This document shows, one piece after another, positions 33,086-42,446 of a DNA stretch of 64,000 nt. The translations under genes and the position numbers were made by a program. Source of the stretch: Mucilaginibacter_A sp041088075 (GTDB lineage: Bacteria > Bacteroidota > Bacteroidia > Sphingobacteriales > Sphingobacteriaceae); the NCBI RefSeq assembly GCF_041088075.1, contig NZ_JBGCVY010000033.1, positions 97,635-161,634 of the forward strand, in the 5' to 3' direction. The notes beneath the pieces are model-generated. The model did not search any database, was not told the origin of the DNA, and saw nothing but the letters and a program-made list of their open reading frames with translations. Each line of letters begins with the position of its first letter. Positions within the stretch are counted from its first letter, which is position 1.

Positions 33086-34951
33086 TTATTTCAACACCTC
33101 CACATCAATAAAACTATCGTTAAAAACCGTTTCTGTAGCTTTCACATAATCGCTTGCGGCAGCTTTGTACGGGTTTTCGACAAACTTTTGCGGGTTGCGG
33201 GCAAACAGCGGGAAAGCCGTACTTTGAACTTGAATCATTAAACGGTGGCCTTTTTTAAACGTGTGCAGCACATCCTGCAAACGTACTGGAACCTCTGTTT
33301 TTTGGTTTACTACCAAAGCTTCCGGTTTTTCAAAACTGTTGCGGAAACGGGCCGGCATTATTTCCGACCGTACCATTTGCTCGTAATTGCTCATCAAAAT
33401 ATTTTTGTTGGGCTGGTTCGGGTTGTTCGGCTCATCCGGCGGATAAACGTCAATCAGTTTCACCACAAAATCGGCATCGGTTCCGGTCGAAGCAATTTTG
33501 AGGTGCGATAAAATTTCTCCGCCCAAGGTCATGTCATCCTGCAAAACATCGGTTTGGTAAACTAATACATCCGGACGGCGGCCTGCAAAACGCTGGTCTT
33601 CGCTCATGTAATTGTGCGGCGTAAAGCCCATTGTGGTGGTATTGTCTTCGGTATAAGGAACCGGTTTTGCCGGATCGCTTACGTACGACATTGAACCGGT
33701 TGAAGCAGGCGCAGTCATCGTAATTTTGCCATCGGCATTCAAATATAATCTCTGGTGTGTGGCATTTGCGGCCGGCCATTGCGGAAACTTTTCCCACTCT
33801 TTTTTGCCGGTATCAAACATATAAGCTTCCGGCAAACCGGAGTTTTTATCGCCGTTGCCTTTTAAAAAGTGGTTGAAAAATTTGGCTTCAATATTTTTTT
33901 GATAGAAAGTGGCAATGCTGTCGCCAAAATAAACATTGGAATGGAAAGTATGCCCGGTTTCGCGCGACCATCTGCCGTGCCCAAAAGGCCCCATCACAAT
34001 TGTATTGTAAGCACTTGGATCGGTTTTGTGGATTTTTTTAAACATATCCAACGGCCCTGATAAATCTTCTGCATCAAACCAGCCGCCTACAAACATCACG
34101 GCAGGTTTTACTTTGTTAAAATGGCGCGGCAAACTTCTTTTCTGCCAAAACTCATCGTAATTTGGATGGTTGATGGTTTCCTGCCAAAAAAAATTGTCTT
34201 TGTAATATTTATCGGCATTTGCAAGCGGACCCATATCTAATAAAAACTGATAACCATCTTGTGTACCGGTTTTTATATTCTGAGCATTATACCAGGCTTT
34301 GCTTGTCGTATCTGTTTTTTGCACACCAAAAACAGGATATGTAAAAAAGTAAGATTCCAACAAAGCACCATTGTGGTGGAAATCATCAAAAAAGAAATCG
34401 GAAATGGGCGCCTGCGGAGAAGAAGCTTTTAAAGCCGGATGGTTGCTCAAAATACCTGCCGCCGTATAAAAACCGGGATAAGAAATTCCCCATTGTCCAA
34501 CTTTTCCATTGTTATTGGCAACATTTTTTACCAGCCAATCTATCGTGTCGTACGTATCAGAACCTTCGTCCACATCTTTTTTGCTTTTTTTATGGTCAAT
34601 CACCGGCGTCATGTTCGTCCAGGTGCCTTCGCTTTTGTAACGGCCGCGCACATCCTGATACACAACAATATAGCCTTCTTTCATCATCGTTTCTGAAGGG
34701 CCTAAAACCCGCGGAAATTTTCCGGCCCCGTAAGGCGCAACGCTGTAGCAGGTGCGCTGCATGATCATCGGGTATTTTTTTTGCGCGGAAGCATCTTTGG
34801 GCGTATAAATGGAAGTAAACAATTTGATGCCGTCGCGCATCGTGATGTATGCATCTTTTTTGGTGTAATTATCGCTGGCATAATTGCTTTGTGCCGAGGC
34901 GAAATCAATAAAAAGTACGGTAAGCAGCAGGAAAAGGTATATTTTTTTCAT
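33086..34951 (-). CDS. CocE/NonD-family secreted hydrolase
   Basis: 621 residues with a signal peptide. Alpha/beta hydrolase: RDGIKLFTSIYTP near the start, nucleophile in GQWGISYPGF (GxSYxG), catalytic Asp region in VGGWFDAEDLSGP, and His in GPFGHGRW. A C-terminal jelly-roll domain follows (about residues 390-621). X-Pro dipeptidyl-peptidase or esterase/acylase activity is likely. First gene of a two-gene operon with the M1 peptidase, which fits peptide degradation. Confidence 0.9.
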   Translation of the reverse strand: MKKIYLFLLLTVLFIDFASAQSNYASDNYTKKDAYITMRDGIKLFTSIYTPKDASAQKKYPMIMQRTCYSVAPYGAGKFPRVLGPSETMMKEGYIVVYQDVRGRYKSEGTWTNMTPVIDHKKSKKDVDEGSDTYDTIDWLVKNVANNNGKVGQWGISYPGFYTAAGILSNHPALKASSPQAPISDFFFDDFHHNGALLESYFFTYPVFGVQKTDTTSKAWYNAQNIKTGTQDGYQFLLDMGPLANADKYYKDNFFWQETINHPNYDEFWQKRSLPRHFNKVKPAVMFVGGWFDAEDLSGPLDMFKKIHKTDPSAYNTIVMGPFGHGRWSRETGHTFHSNVYFGDSIATFYQKNIEAKFFNHFLKGNGDKNSGLPEAYMFDTGKKEWEKFPQWPAANATHQRLYLNADGKITMTAPASTGSMSYVSDPAKPVPYTEDNTTTMGFTPHNYMSEDQRFAGRRPDVLVYQTDVLQDDMTLGGEILSHLKIASTGTDADFVVKLIDVYPPDEPNNPNQPNKNILMSNYEQMVRSEIMPARFRNSFEKPEALVVNQKTEVPVRLQDVLHTFKKGHRLMIQVQSTAFPLFARNPQKFVENPYKAAASDYVKATETVFNDSFIDVEVLK

Positions 34952-35015
34952 TAGCGAAGATTTGAACTGCTAATTTAAAAAAATATCGACAGCAGAAAAG
35001 TAATCTGCTTGTTAC

Positions 35016-35195
35016 GTGCTTCTTTTATCAGGATTTATCGGGATTAAAAGATTTTTTAGGATTGATTACACTGATTTTTGTGTGGTAAAAAAAGTATGGC
35101 CTGACAAATTGTTGTTTGATTTTAATGCTTATTTCATCAGGATTAAAAGATTTTTAGAATTGATTACACTGATTTTAGGGTGGTAAAAGAAGTAT
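35016..35195. repeat. Two imperfect direct repeats ending in 12-mer-like sequence
   Basis: Units at 35016-35097 and 35124-35195 share ATCAGGATTAAAAGATTTTT, GATTGATTACACTGATTTT and end in GGTAAAA-AAGTAT; each also begins with a degenerate ATGCTT-like word. The gap between the CocE gene and the oxidoreductase (34952-35315) holds no gene; a further exact 12-mer is at 35225. Confidence 0.85.
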
Positions 35196-35315
35196 TGGAT
35201 CAAATCAAAATATACTTTTTAACGATGCTTCTTTTACCATATAAAATTTGTGTTAAATATTCTTTTAAGCAATCAATCAGAACTAATTTTTGTTGATAAA
35301 GGAAAATTTAGCATT

Positions 35316-36242
35316 ATGAAAGCAATTCAAATTCATCAATTTGGCGGCCTAGGAGAATTAAAATATGAAGATGCCGAACTACCAAAGATCAACCCGGACG
35401 ATGTACTGATCAAAGTATTTGCAACCAGTATCAACCCGGTTGACTGGAAAGTGCGGGAAGGCGAAATGAAGCAGATCAAATTCACATTTCCTTTGATATT
35501 AGGCTGGGATGTTTCAGGCGTGATTACCGAAACAGGAAGTGGCGTGAAAAATTTTGAAGTTGGCCAGGAAGTTTATAGCCGGCCGGACTTGACCAGAAAC
35601 GGGACTTATGCAGAATACGTAGCCGTAAAAGCAGGTATTATCGCCGAAAAACCGCATTCAATTTCTCACCTCGAAGCCGCTTCGATCCCTTTGGCCGGGT
35701 TAACGGCCTGGCAAGGTATTTTTGACCATGGAAAATTAGAACCCGGACAGAAAATCCTGATCCATGGCGCATCAGGAGGCGTAGGCACGCTTGCGGTGCA
35801 GTTGGCAAAGTGGAAAGGTGCTTATGTAATCGGAACAGCTTCAGAAAACAACATTGATTTTTTAAAGGAGCTTGGCGCAGACGAGGTGATTGATTACAAA
35901 CATCAGCAATTTGAAAAAGAACTGAAAGACATTGATGTAGTGTTTGATACCATTGGCGGCGAAACGCAGAAAAAATCAGTAGAAGTTTTAAAAACAGGCG
36001 GAATATTGGTGACTACCGTTGGTGTGCAAGACGAGGAAATTTTTAAAGCAAAAAACATACAAGCATGTCATTATATGGCGCAATCCTACCCGGAACAGCT
36101 AAAGCAAATGGCTGATTTGATTGATTCCGGAAAATTAAAACCTGTTATTGACCAGGTTTTTTCACTCGAGGAAATTGCCAAAGCACAAAAAGTAAGCGAA
36201 GAAGGACATACCCGCGGCAAAATTGCGATCAAAGTAATTTAG
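35316..36242 (+). CDS. NADP-dependent quinone-oxidoreductase-like MDR protein
   Basis: 308 residues from ATG 35316 (MKAIQIHQFGGLGELKYED); a GTG/TTG start at 35250 is in frame but lies in repeat-like sequence. Zinc-free medium-chain dehydrogenase: INPVDWKVREGEM, GWDVSGVITETGSGV, AGLTAWQGIFDHGKLEPGQKILIHGASGGVGTLAVQLAK (GASGGVG nucleotide loop) and DVVFDTIGGET. Probably reduces quinones or enones with NADPH. Monocistronic. Confidence 0.9.
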   Translation: MKAIQIHQFGGLGELKYEDAELPKINPDDVLIKVFATSINPVDWKVREGEMKQIKFTFPLILGWDVSGVITETGSGVKNFEVGQEVYSRPDLTRNGTYAEYVAVKAGIIAEKPHSISHLEAASIPLAGLTAWQGIFDHGKLEPGQKILIHGASGGVGTLAVQLAKWKGAYVIGTASENNIDFLKELGADEVIDYKHQQFEKELKDIDVVFDTIGGETQKKSVEVLKTGGILVTTVGVQDEEIFKAKNIQACHYMAQSYPEQLKQMADLIDSGKLKPVIDQVFSLEEIAKAQKVSEEGHTRGKIAIKVI

Positions 36243-36396
36243 TTTGTCCTTAAAAATTGCAATGCTGTTTTTACCATACTTATTTTGGATTGGGCAAAAG
36301 GCAACCTGCCCAATCTGTTTTTTTAATTTGGGTCTATAAAAGCAAAATCACGTTTTTGGAAAAATCAATAGCAGGAAACTTGCCGCAATACTGTTT

Positions 36397-36957
36397 TTAC
36401 CGGTTAAATTTGGTCATCGTCAACTCCGTTCCAACCGTAACAAAGCTTTTAACCATCTCAATGGAACGGTCAATCAAAGCGGGCAGTTCCGATTTTTCAT
36501 CGTCATCAAACCCGCCTAAAACATAATCTATTTGCCGGCCTTTGGGGTAATTGTCGCCGATGCCAAAACGCAAACGCGCATAATTGTTGTTTCCCAAAGT
36601 AAGTTCGATATGTTTTAAACCGTTGTGGCCAGCCGCGCTTCCTTTTGGTTTTAAGCGTAAAGTTCCCAAAGGCAAAGCCAAATCATCCACAATTACCAAC
36701 ACATTTTCGATCGGGATTTTCAATTCTTTCATCCAGTGGTTCATAGCCTTCCCGCTCAAATTCATATACGTTGTTGGTTTGATAAGGTGGAGCGTGCGCG
36801 CTTTGTAATTTACTTCCGAATAATAAGCCAACTTCATATTATAAAACCTGGCCGATTCCTGTTTGGCCAGTTCGTCCAAAACCATAAAACCAATGTTGTG
36901 GCGCGTATCCGCATATTCTGGGCCGATGTTTCCTAAGCCAACAATTAAATATTTCAT
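36397..36957 (-). CDS. pth: Peptidyl-tRNA hydrolase
   Basis: 186 residues from ATG 36957 (MKYLIVGLGNIGPEYADTRHNIGFMVLDEL), where the catalytic His of TRHNIGF and the conserved Asn are visible; KPTTYMNLSGKAM, VIVDDLALPLG and GSAAGHNGLKHIE follow. It recycles peptidyl-tRNA. The stop codon TAA is the first three bases of a minus-strand TAAAAACAGTAT (36399-36388), so the dispersed motif supplies the stop. Downstream of rplY, separated by a terminator. Confidence 0.96.
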   Translation of the reverse strand: MKYLIVGLGNIGPEYADTRHNIGFMVLDELAKQESARFYNMKLAYYSEVNYKARTLHLIKPTTYMNLSGKAMNHWMKELKIPIENVLVIVDDLALPLGTLRLKPKGSAAGHNGLKHIELTLGNNNYARLRFGIGDNYPKGRQIDYVLGGFDDDEKSELPALIDRSIEMVKSFVTVGTELTMTKFNR

Positions 36958-36990
36958 CCCTTCAAAGGTAATACTGTTTTTACCTGCATA

Positions 36991-37021
36991 AAAAAAGCCT
37001 TCAGTTTTTAGGCTGAAGACT
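36991..37021 (-). terminator. Terminator of rplY inside an inverted 12-mer pair
   Basis: Minus strand AGTCTTCAG and CTGAAGGCT (one G-U pair) followed by TTTTTT. It is framed by ATACTGTTTTTACCTGCATAAAA (36971 onward) and TTTTATGCGG-TAAAAGAAGCAT (to 37042), so the whole 72 bp is one long interrupted palindrome. Confidence 0.8.
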
Positions 37022-37045
37022 TTTATGCGGTAAAAGAAGCATTGC

Positions 37046-37633
37046 TTATTTTTTGCCCGGAGTTGCGGTTTCCTGCTCGGCTTGGCGCAATGCACGCGAA
37101 GTAGTTACAGAAACGATGGTATCTTCGGGCGCGTTGGTGATGGTTAAGTTTGGCAATTTGATTTCGCTCACTTTAACCGATTTGCCAACTTCCAGTGTTT
37201 CGATGCTAACGTCAATGGTGTCCAAAAGGTCTTTCGGAAAACCTTTTACGCGCAGTTTACGCAGTTTTTGTACCAGTTTGCCACCTGTTTTTACACCCGG
37301 CGAAGTTCCGGTCAGGCGGATCGGAAGTTCCATGGTGATCGGTTTGCTTTCGTTCAGCAATAAAAAGTCAATGTGGATCAACTGATCGGTAACCGGATGA
37401 AATTGTGTGGCCTGGATGATCGCCTGGCTTTTGGTGCCGGCAACATCTAAATCTATGAAATGAACCTCTGGTGTGTAGATCACCGGTTTCAAATCAGCTG
37501 CAGACACAGCAAAGTGGGTTTGCGTGCCCCCACCATAAAGAACTGCCGGCACCAAGCCCTGGTAACGCAGCTCTTTCGCGTCTCTTTTCCCTACGTTCTC
37601 TCTGGGAGAACCGCTAATAGCAATTGATTTCAT
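37046..37633 (-). CDS. rplY: Ribosomal protein bL25 (Ctc form)
   Basis: 195 residues, the long CTC-type with an N-terminal L25 domain (MKSIAISGSPRENVGKRDAKELR, VPAVLYGGG) that binds 5S rRNA and a C-terminal beta domain (IRLTGTSPGVKTGGKLVQKLRKLRVKGFP). The pair rplY-pth downstream of prs is common in bacteria. The gene follows a palindrome-containing gap after prs. Confidence 0.95.
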   Translation of the reverse strand: MKSIAISGSPRENVGKRDAKELRYQGLVPAVLYGGGTQTHFAVSAADLKPVIYTPEVHFIDLDVAGTKSQAIIQATQFHPVTDQLIHIDFLLLNESKPITMELPIRLTGTSPGVKTGGKLVQKLRKLRVKGFPKDLLDTIDVSIETLEVGKSVKVSEIKLPNLTITNAPEDTIVSVTTSRALRQAEQETATPGKK

Positions 37634-37672
37634 TGTTGTTTGTTTATGTATTTGTTAATTGTTTGTTCATTG

Positions 37673-37739
37673 TTGATGGTTAATAGTTAATGGTGCCTGC
37701 AAATTCGCTATGGCAATGAACCATTAACCATTAACTATT
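37673..37739. repeat. Imperfect intergenic palindrome of the GTTAATGG type
   Basis: GATGGTTAATAGTTAATGGT on the left is largely complementary to ACCATTAACCATTAACTATT on the right, around a 27-base centre. Located between prs and rplY, both minus strand. Related in word pattern to 10030-10112. Confidence 0.7.
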
Positions 37740-37741
37740 TG

Positions 37742-38686
37742 CTAATCCACATTAAAAAGCTGACTGATAGATCCATGTTCGTTTACATTCGCAATGGCAC
37801 TGGCAAATAATTTTGCTGCCGAAAGTACGCGTATTTTGCTGCTTTGTTGTTTTAATGGAATGGTATCAGTAACGATCAGTTCGGTTAAAGCAGAGTTTTC
37901 AATCGTGTTGTAAGCATCGCCGGACAGAATCGGATGCGTGCAAACTGCCCTTACACTCAAAGCGCCCCGGTCCATAATCAATCCGGCGGCTTTGGCCAAG
38001 GTGCGTGCCGTATCGCACATATCGTCAATCAAAACAATGTGCTGGTTGGTAACATCGCCAATTACCGTCATAGATTCAATCTCGTTGGCGCGTTTACGTT
38101 GTTTATCGCAAATTACCACTTCCGCATTAAAAAACTTGGCGAAACTGCGCGCGCGATAAGAGCCGCCCATATCCGGCGAGGCAATCGTTAATTTCGGTAG
38201 GTTTAAACCTTTGATGTAAGGAACGAAAATAACGGAAGCATCCAGGTGATCAACCGGAATATCAAAAAAACCTTGAATTTGTGCGGCATGCAAATCCATC
38301 GTCATGATGCGGTTGATGCCGGCAGCAGTCAATAAATTGGCAACCAATTTTGCGCCGATGGCCACGCGCGGCTTGTCTTTCCTATCTTGCCGGGCCAAAC
38401 CAAAATAAGGGATAACGGCCGTAACATAATGTGCCGATGCGCGCCGTGCGGCATCAATCATCATCAGCAGTTCCATTAAATTATCGGTTGGCGGGTTGGT
38501 GGACTGAATCAAAAAAACATCTGATCCGCGTACAGATTCATTAAAATAAGGCTGGAACTCGCCATCGCTGAAACGCGATAAGATTACCTCGCCCAATTCT
38601 TTTCCGTAAGCTTCTGCAACTTTGCGCGAAAGTTCCAGTGTGGCTGATCCTGAAAATAATTTGATGGGGTTGAACTGTATCGGCAT
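37742..38686 (-). CDS. prs: Ribose-phosphate pyrophosphokinase
   Basis: 314 residues. It makes PRPP from ribose 5-phosphate and ATP for purine, pyrimidine, His and Trp synthesis. Signatures: FSGSATLELSRKVAEAYG, FSDGEFQPYFNESVRGSDVFLIQS, YFGLARQDRKDKPRVAIGAKLVANLL, TMDLHAAQIQGFFDIP and the PRPP loop IVLIDDMCDTARTLAKAA. Full length, downstream of tRNA-Gln. Confidence 0.97.
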   Translation of the reverse strand: MPIQFNPIKLFSGSATLELSRKVAEAYGKELGEVILSRFSDGEFQPYFNESVRGSDVFLIQSTNPPTDNLMELLMMIDAARRASAHYVTAVIPYFGLARQDRKDKPRVAIGAKLVANLLTAAGINRIMTMDLHAAQIQGFFDIPVDHLDASVIFVPYIKGLNLPKLTIASPDMGGSYRARSFAKFFNAEVVICDKQRKRANEIESMTVIGDVTNQHIVLIDDMCDTARTLAKAAGLIMDRGALSVRAVCTHPILSGDAYNTIENSALTELIVTDTIPLKQQSSKIRVLSAAKLFASAIANVNEHGSISQLFNVD

Positions 38687-38720
38687 GGTGAGTAAAAAAT
38701 GTTAAACTGCCTTTAAAGTA

Positions 38721-38757
38721 AAAAGCAGACAGCCATTACTCAAGCGTGTCTGCTTTT
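38721..38757 (-). terminator. Terminator between tRNA-Gln and prs
   Basis: AAAAGCAGACA (38721-38731) and TGTCTGCTTTT (38747-38757) form an 11-bp stem with A- and T-runs outside. It follows tRNA-Gln on the minus strand. Confidence 0.85.
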
Positions 38758-38762
38758 TTTAA

Positions 38763-38835
38763 GTTGCCCGACCAGGATTCGAACCTAGACAAACGGTACC
38801 AAAAACCGTCGTACTACCTTTATACTATCGGGCAA
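38763..38835 (-). tRNA. tRNA-Gln (anticodon TTG)
   Basis: 73 nt. Acceptor TTGCCCG/CGGGCAA, anticodon stem ACGGT/ACCGT around the loop TTTTGGT (anticodon TTG at loop positions 3-5), T-arm with GGTTCGAATCC. CCA is not encoded. Confidence 0.95.
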
Positions 38836-39028
38836 TCTGCTCTTCGTTGGTAAGTACTTCCCGAAAAGGAATGCAAATATAGGACGATAAATTAAAATGT
38901 CAAATTCAATTTTTATATTTTTTATGTGGTAAAAGAAGCATCAGGCCGCCATTTGTTAAAACCTGTTAAACAATTGGCCAAAGGCCATAAACTTCATTAT
39001 AGTTTGTTAATTTCGGCACCACAAAATT

Positions 39029-42000
39029 ATGACAGAAACAATACCCTCCATGAAGTATCCTAAAATCAATAATTTGTTTGGCTGGCTTGCTTTTTTAATT
39101 GCCGCCGTTACCTATATTTTAACTTTAGAACCTTACGCCAGTTTTTGGGACTGCGGCGAGTTTATTGCCTGTGCTTATCGGTTGCAGGTTGCGCACCAGC
39201 CGGGAGCACCGTTGTTTACGATGATCGGCAAGGTGTTTTCTTTGCTCGCTGCCGATAAAACAAAGGTGGCTTATATGATCAACATGAGTTCGGCCTTGTC
39301 CAGTGCGGCCACTATTATGTTTTTGTTCTGGACGATCACGGCACTCGCCAAAAAAATAGTGGTAAAAACAGCATCAGAGATCAGCCTAAGTCAAACCATC
39401 CTGATTATTGGCGCCGGTTTGGTTGGCGCCTTGGCTTATGCCTGGTCGGACACGTTTTGGTTTTCCGCTGTTGAGTCTGAAGTTTATGCGCAATCTTCTT
39501 TGTGTACGGCCATCGTTTTCTGGGCAATTATGAAATGGGACGCACACGCCGATGAGCCTGGTGCCGATAAATGGATCGTATTTATTGCTTATGTGATGGG
39601 CCTTTCCATCGGCATCCACTTGTTAAACTTGCTGGCCATTCCGGCAATTGCCTGCGTTTATTACTTCCGCAGGACACCAAACGCAACGGCAAGGGGAACC
39701 ATTACCGCGCTGATTGTAGGTGTCATTATCGTGGCAGCGGTTTTATGGGGGATTATCCAATACGTGGTGAAAGGCGCGGCTTATGCGGATTTGCTTTTTG
39801 TAAACACCTTTAATTTCGGTTTTTGGAGCGGCGCAACCGTTTTCTTTATCCTGATCGTGATTACCATGACAGCCGGGATTATTTATACCCTTAAACCGGT
39901 CAAAACCACCATTTTGATTGCGGCCATTGCTTTTGTTTTGGCGCTTACCGTTAGCGGTGGTTTTATTGGCGGGCTGATTGGAATTGGTATCGTTGCTTTT
40001 TTAGAATATGTGGTCAAGATCAGGGAGAAACGTTTTGCCTTGAATATGATCCTCACCTGCACTGTTTTTATCCTTTTCGGTTACAGTTCTTTTGCCATGC
40101 TGATCATCCGCGCCAAAGCACACACCAACTTAAACAACAGCGAACCGGACAATGCCTTTGCTTTGTTGAGTTATTTAAACCGTGATCAGTACGGAGATAC
40201 GCCATTGTTATACGGCCAATATTACGATTCAAAAGCGGTTGACCAGACCGAAGGCGCAACCATTTACCGAAAAGGAAAAGAGAAATACGAAGTTGCCGGG
40301 AAGAAGCAAAACCTGGTTTACGACCGCAATACGTTGTTTCCACGGATGTTTAGCGATAAACCGGACCATATTGGTTTTTACAAAGATTGGATGCACATTG
40401 GCGAAGGCCAAAGCCCGACTTTTGCCGATGACCTGGGCTTCTTTTTTAGCTGGCAGGTAAACCAAATGTACACGCGCTATTTGTTGTGGAACTTTGTGGG
40501 AAGGCAAAACGATGCCGACGGGCAAAGCAACAACGCCACCGATGGCAACTGGCTTAGCGGTATCAAACCGATTGATGCGATGCGTTTGGGAAACCAGAGC
40601 GCTTTGCCGCCTTCCATCACTTTGGATAAATCCTACAACCGCCTATTCTTTTTACCGCTGATCCTGGGTTTAATCGGTGCTTTTTATCATTTTAAAAAAA
40701 ACCAGAAAGATGCCGGCGTGGTTGGCCTGCTGTTCTTTTTTACCGGTTTTGCCATTTTGCTTTACCTTAACCAAGACCCTTTGCAGCCGCGCGAACGGGA
40801 TTATGCCTACGCCGGTTCGTTTTACGCTTTTGCGATTTGGATTGGTATAGGTACTTTGTTTATCGCCGAAAAACTGCGAAAGTATGCCAACCCGCAAACC
40901 GCCGCAATTGGTGCAACGGTGGTTTGTTTATTGGCTGCGCCGGTTTTGATGGCCTCGCAGGAATGGAACGACCACGACCGCTCTACCAAAACCACGCCGC
41001 GCGACATGGCCTACAATTACCTCAATTCCTGTGCGCCAAATGCCATTTTGTTCACTTATGGCGATAACGATACTTACCCGTTGTGGTACATCCAAGAAGT
41101 GGAAAATGTGCGGCCGGATGTGCGAATTGTGAATTTAAGTTTGCTGGGGACCGATTGGTACACGCGTCAAATGAAGCAAAAAATGAACAAATCTGCACCT
41201 CTTCCAATTACTATGCCGAACGAAAAATTTGAAGCTGGTGTGCGTGATATGACTTATTACAATGATTCTAAACTTCCGGGAAACGTAGAGTTAAAAGATG
41301 TGTTCGATTTTATGACTTCCGATGACCCTCGCGCCAAAGTAGAATATGAGAACGGACAAAGCATGAATTATCTTCCCACTAAAAACCTAAAGTGGACGGT
41401 TAATCCGGATGAAGTTGTGAAAACAGGTACTGTTCCGGCTTCGGAAAAAGGAAGGATTTTGCCGGAAATAGATTGGAAATATCCAAGTAATTATGTTACC
41501 AAAGATAATTTGGTAATGATGGACATCCTTTCGCACAACAATTGGAAACGCCCGGTTTATTTTGCCATCACCGTTGGCAATGATAATATGATGGGTTTGG
41601 ATAAATACATGTACAACGAAGGTTTTGCTTATCGTTTGCTACCCCTTAAACCGGATACTGCGGCCAGTGCTGATGGTGCAGAACGAAGCAATACCATGCT
41701 GATGTACAATAATGTGATGACCAAATTTAGGTGGGGCAACATGAAAAATGCAACTTACCTCGACCACGAATCACGTATGATGTTTTACCCGGTAATTTTA
41801 AGGACTTTTTTAACGCTAACCGAAAACCTGTACAAAGAAGGCCACCCGGATTTGGCCAAAAAAGTTTTGCACCGTTATGATGAGGTAATGCCCAATCTTA
41901 ATCCTTTCGTCGATGTTGCTGCCCGGAAATTTTATTTGGCGGATATAGCTTATCAGTTAGGGGAAAGAAAGTTAGGGGAGAAGATTGTAAACCAAATCAC

Positions 42001-42217
42001 CGACTACACATCAGGCCAGCTAAGTTATTTTGCTTCCATGGATGACAACAACCAGCGCATGAGTGGCCGCGACATTCAATTGTGTATGTCGGTAATTAAT
42101 GGAATGGTGAAACTCACCAAGGACAATAACGAACCAGTTTTGAACAAGAAACTGACAGGTTTGCTCAATACTTACCAGGCCAAGTTTGGCGGGATGTTCC
42201 AGCAGCAGCCACAATAA
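39029..42217 (+). CDS. DUF2723 / GT117-family membrane glycosyltransferase-like protein
   Basis: 1062 residues. About a dozen hydrophobic helices in the first ~650 residues and a large soluble C-terminal part. The first loop has LEPYASFWDCGEFIACAYRLQVAHQPGAPLF, the DUF2723 signature with the acidic pair corresponding to the GT-C catalytic residues. YTFGDND-like text appears in the soluble part (LFTYGDNDTYPLWYIQEV). Family members are thought to act in protein O-glycosylation of Bacteroidota; the acceptor here is unknown. One in-gene 12-mer (39363), then none for 2.8 kb. Followed by a 12-mer and a terminator. Confidence 0.92.
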   Translation: MTETIPSMKYPKINNLFGWLAFLIAAVTYILTLEPYASFWDCGEFIACAYRLQVAHQPGAPLFTMIGKVFSLLAADKTKVAYMINMSSALSSAATIMFLFWTITALAKKIVVKTASEISLSQTILIIGAGLVGALAYAWSDTFWFSAVESEVYAQSSLCTAIVFWAIMKWDAHADEPGADKWIVFIAYVMGLSIGIHLLNLLAIPAIACVYYFRRTPNATARGTITALIVGVIIVAAVLWGIIQYVVKGAAYADLLFVNTFNFGFWSGATVFFILIVITMTAGIIYTLKPVKTTILIAAIAFVLALTVSGGFIGGLIGIGIVAFLEYVVKIREKRFALNMILTCTVFILFGYSSFAMLIIRAKAHTNLNNSEPDNAFALLSYLNRDQYGDTPLLYGQYYDSKAVDQTEGATIYRKGKEKYEVAGKKQNLVYDRNTLFPRMFSDKPDHIGFYKDWMHIGEGQSPTFADDLGFFFSWQVNQMYTRYLLWNFVGRQNDADGQSNNATDGNWLSGIKPIDAMRLGNQSALPPSITLDKSYNRLFFLPLILGLIGAFYHFKKNQKDAGVVGLLFFFTGFAILLYLNQDPLQPRERDYAYAGSFYAFAIWIGIGTLFIAEKLRKYANPQTAAIGATVVCLLAAPVLMASQEWNDHDRSTKTTPRDMAYNYLNSCAPNAILFTYGDNDTYPLWYIQEVENVRPDVRIVNLSLLGTDWYTRQMKQKMNKSAPLPITMPNEKFEAGVRDMTYYNDSKLPGNVELKDVFDFMTSDDPRAKVEYENGQSMNYLPTKNLKWTVNPDEVVKTGTVPASEKGRILPEIDWKYPSNYVTKDNLVMMDILSHNNWKRPVYFAITVGNDNMMGLDKYMYNEGFAYRLLPLKPDTAASADGAERSNTMLMYNNVMTKFRWGNMKNATYLDHESRMMFYPVILRTFLTLTENLYKEGHPDLAKKVLHRYDEVMPNLNPFVDVAARKFYLADIAYQLGERKLGEKIVNQITDYTSGQLSYFASMDDNNQRMSGRDIQLCMSVINGMVKLTKDNNEPVLNKKLTGLLNTYQAKFGGMFQQQPQ

Positions 42218-42254
42218 AAATTATACCGGTAAAAGAAGCATCCCGATAAAAAAC

Positions 42255-42283
42255 AAAAGCCGGTTTGGAGCCGGCTTTGTTGT
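42255..42283 (+). terminator. Terminator of the DUF2723 gene
   Basis: AAAGCCGG and CCGGCTTT form a stem around TTTGGAG, followed by TGTTGTTTG. A 12-mer copy (42230-42241) lies between the stop codon and this hairpin. Confidence 0.75.
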
Positions 42284-42335
42284 TTGGGAAGTTTTATCAA
42301 TTGCAGGCTTTCTATAAATTTTCCAAATAGTTTGG

Positions 42336-42446
42336 ATGCTTCTTTTATGGCATAAAACTTAGTGGCCTGTAATTTGGGTTTGGCTAAAGCCGGAAATGGT
42401 TTGTTTTTGTCCCACGGCCTAAAGCCGCGGCAATCGGAGCTGCATT
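42336..42446 (+). repeat. Composite of 12-mer plus REP-like palindrome (copy 3)
   Basis: ATGCTTCTTTTATGGCATAAAA, then TTTGGCTAAAGCC (42379 onward), a spacer, and the CGGCC-TAAA-GCCGCGG hairpin with GCAATCGGAGC. Collinear with 7032-7132. The rest of the gap (42447-42924) contains two more 12-mers (42542, 42841) and T-rich sequence, no gene that I can support. Confidence 0.8.
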
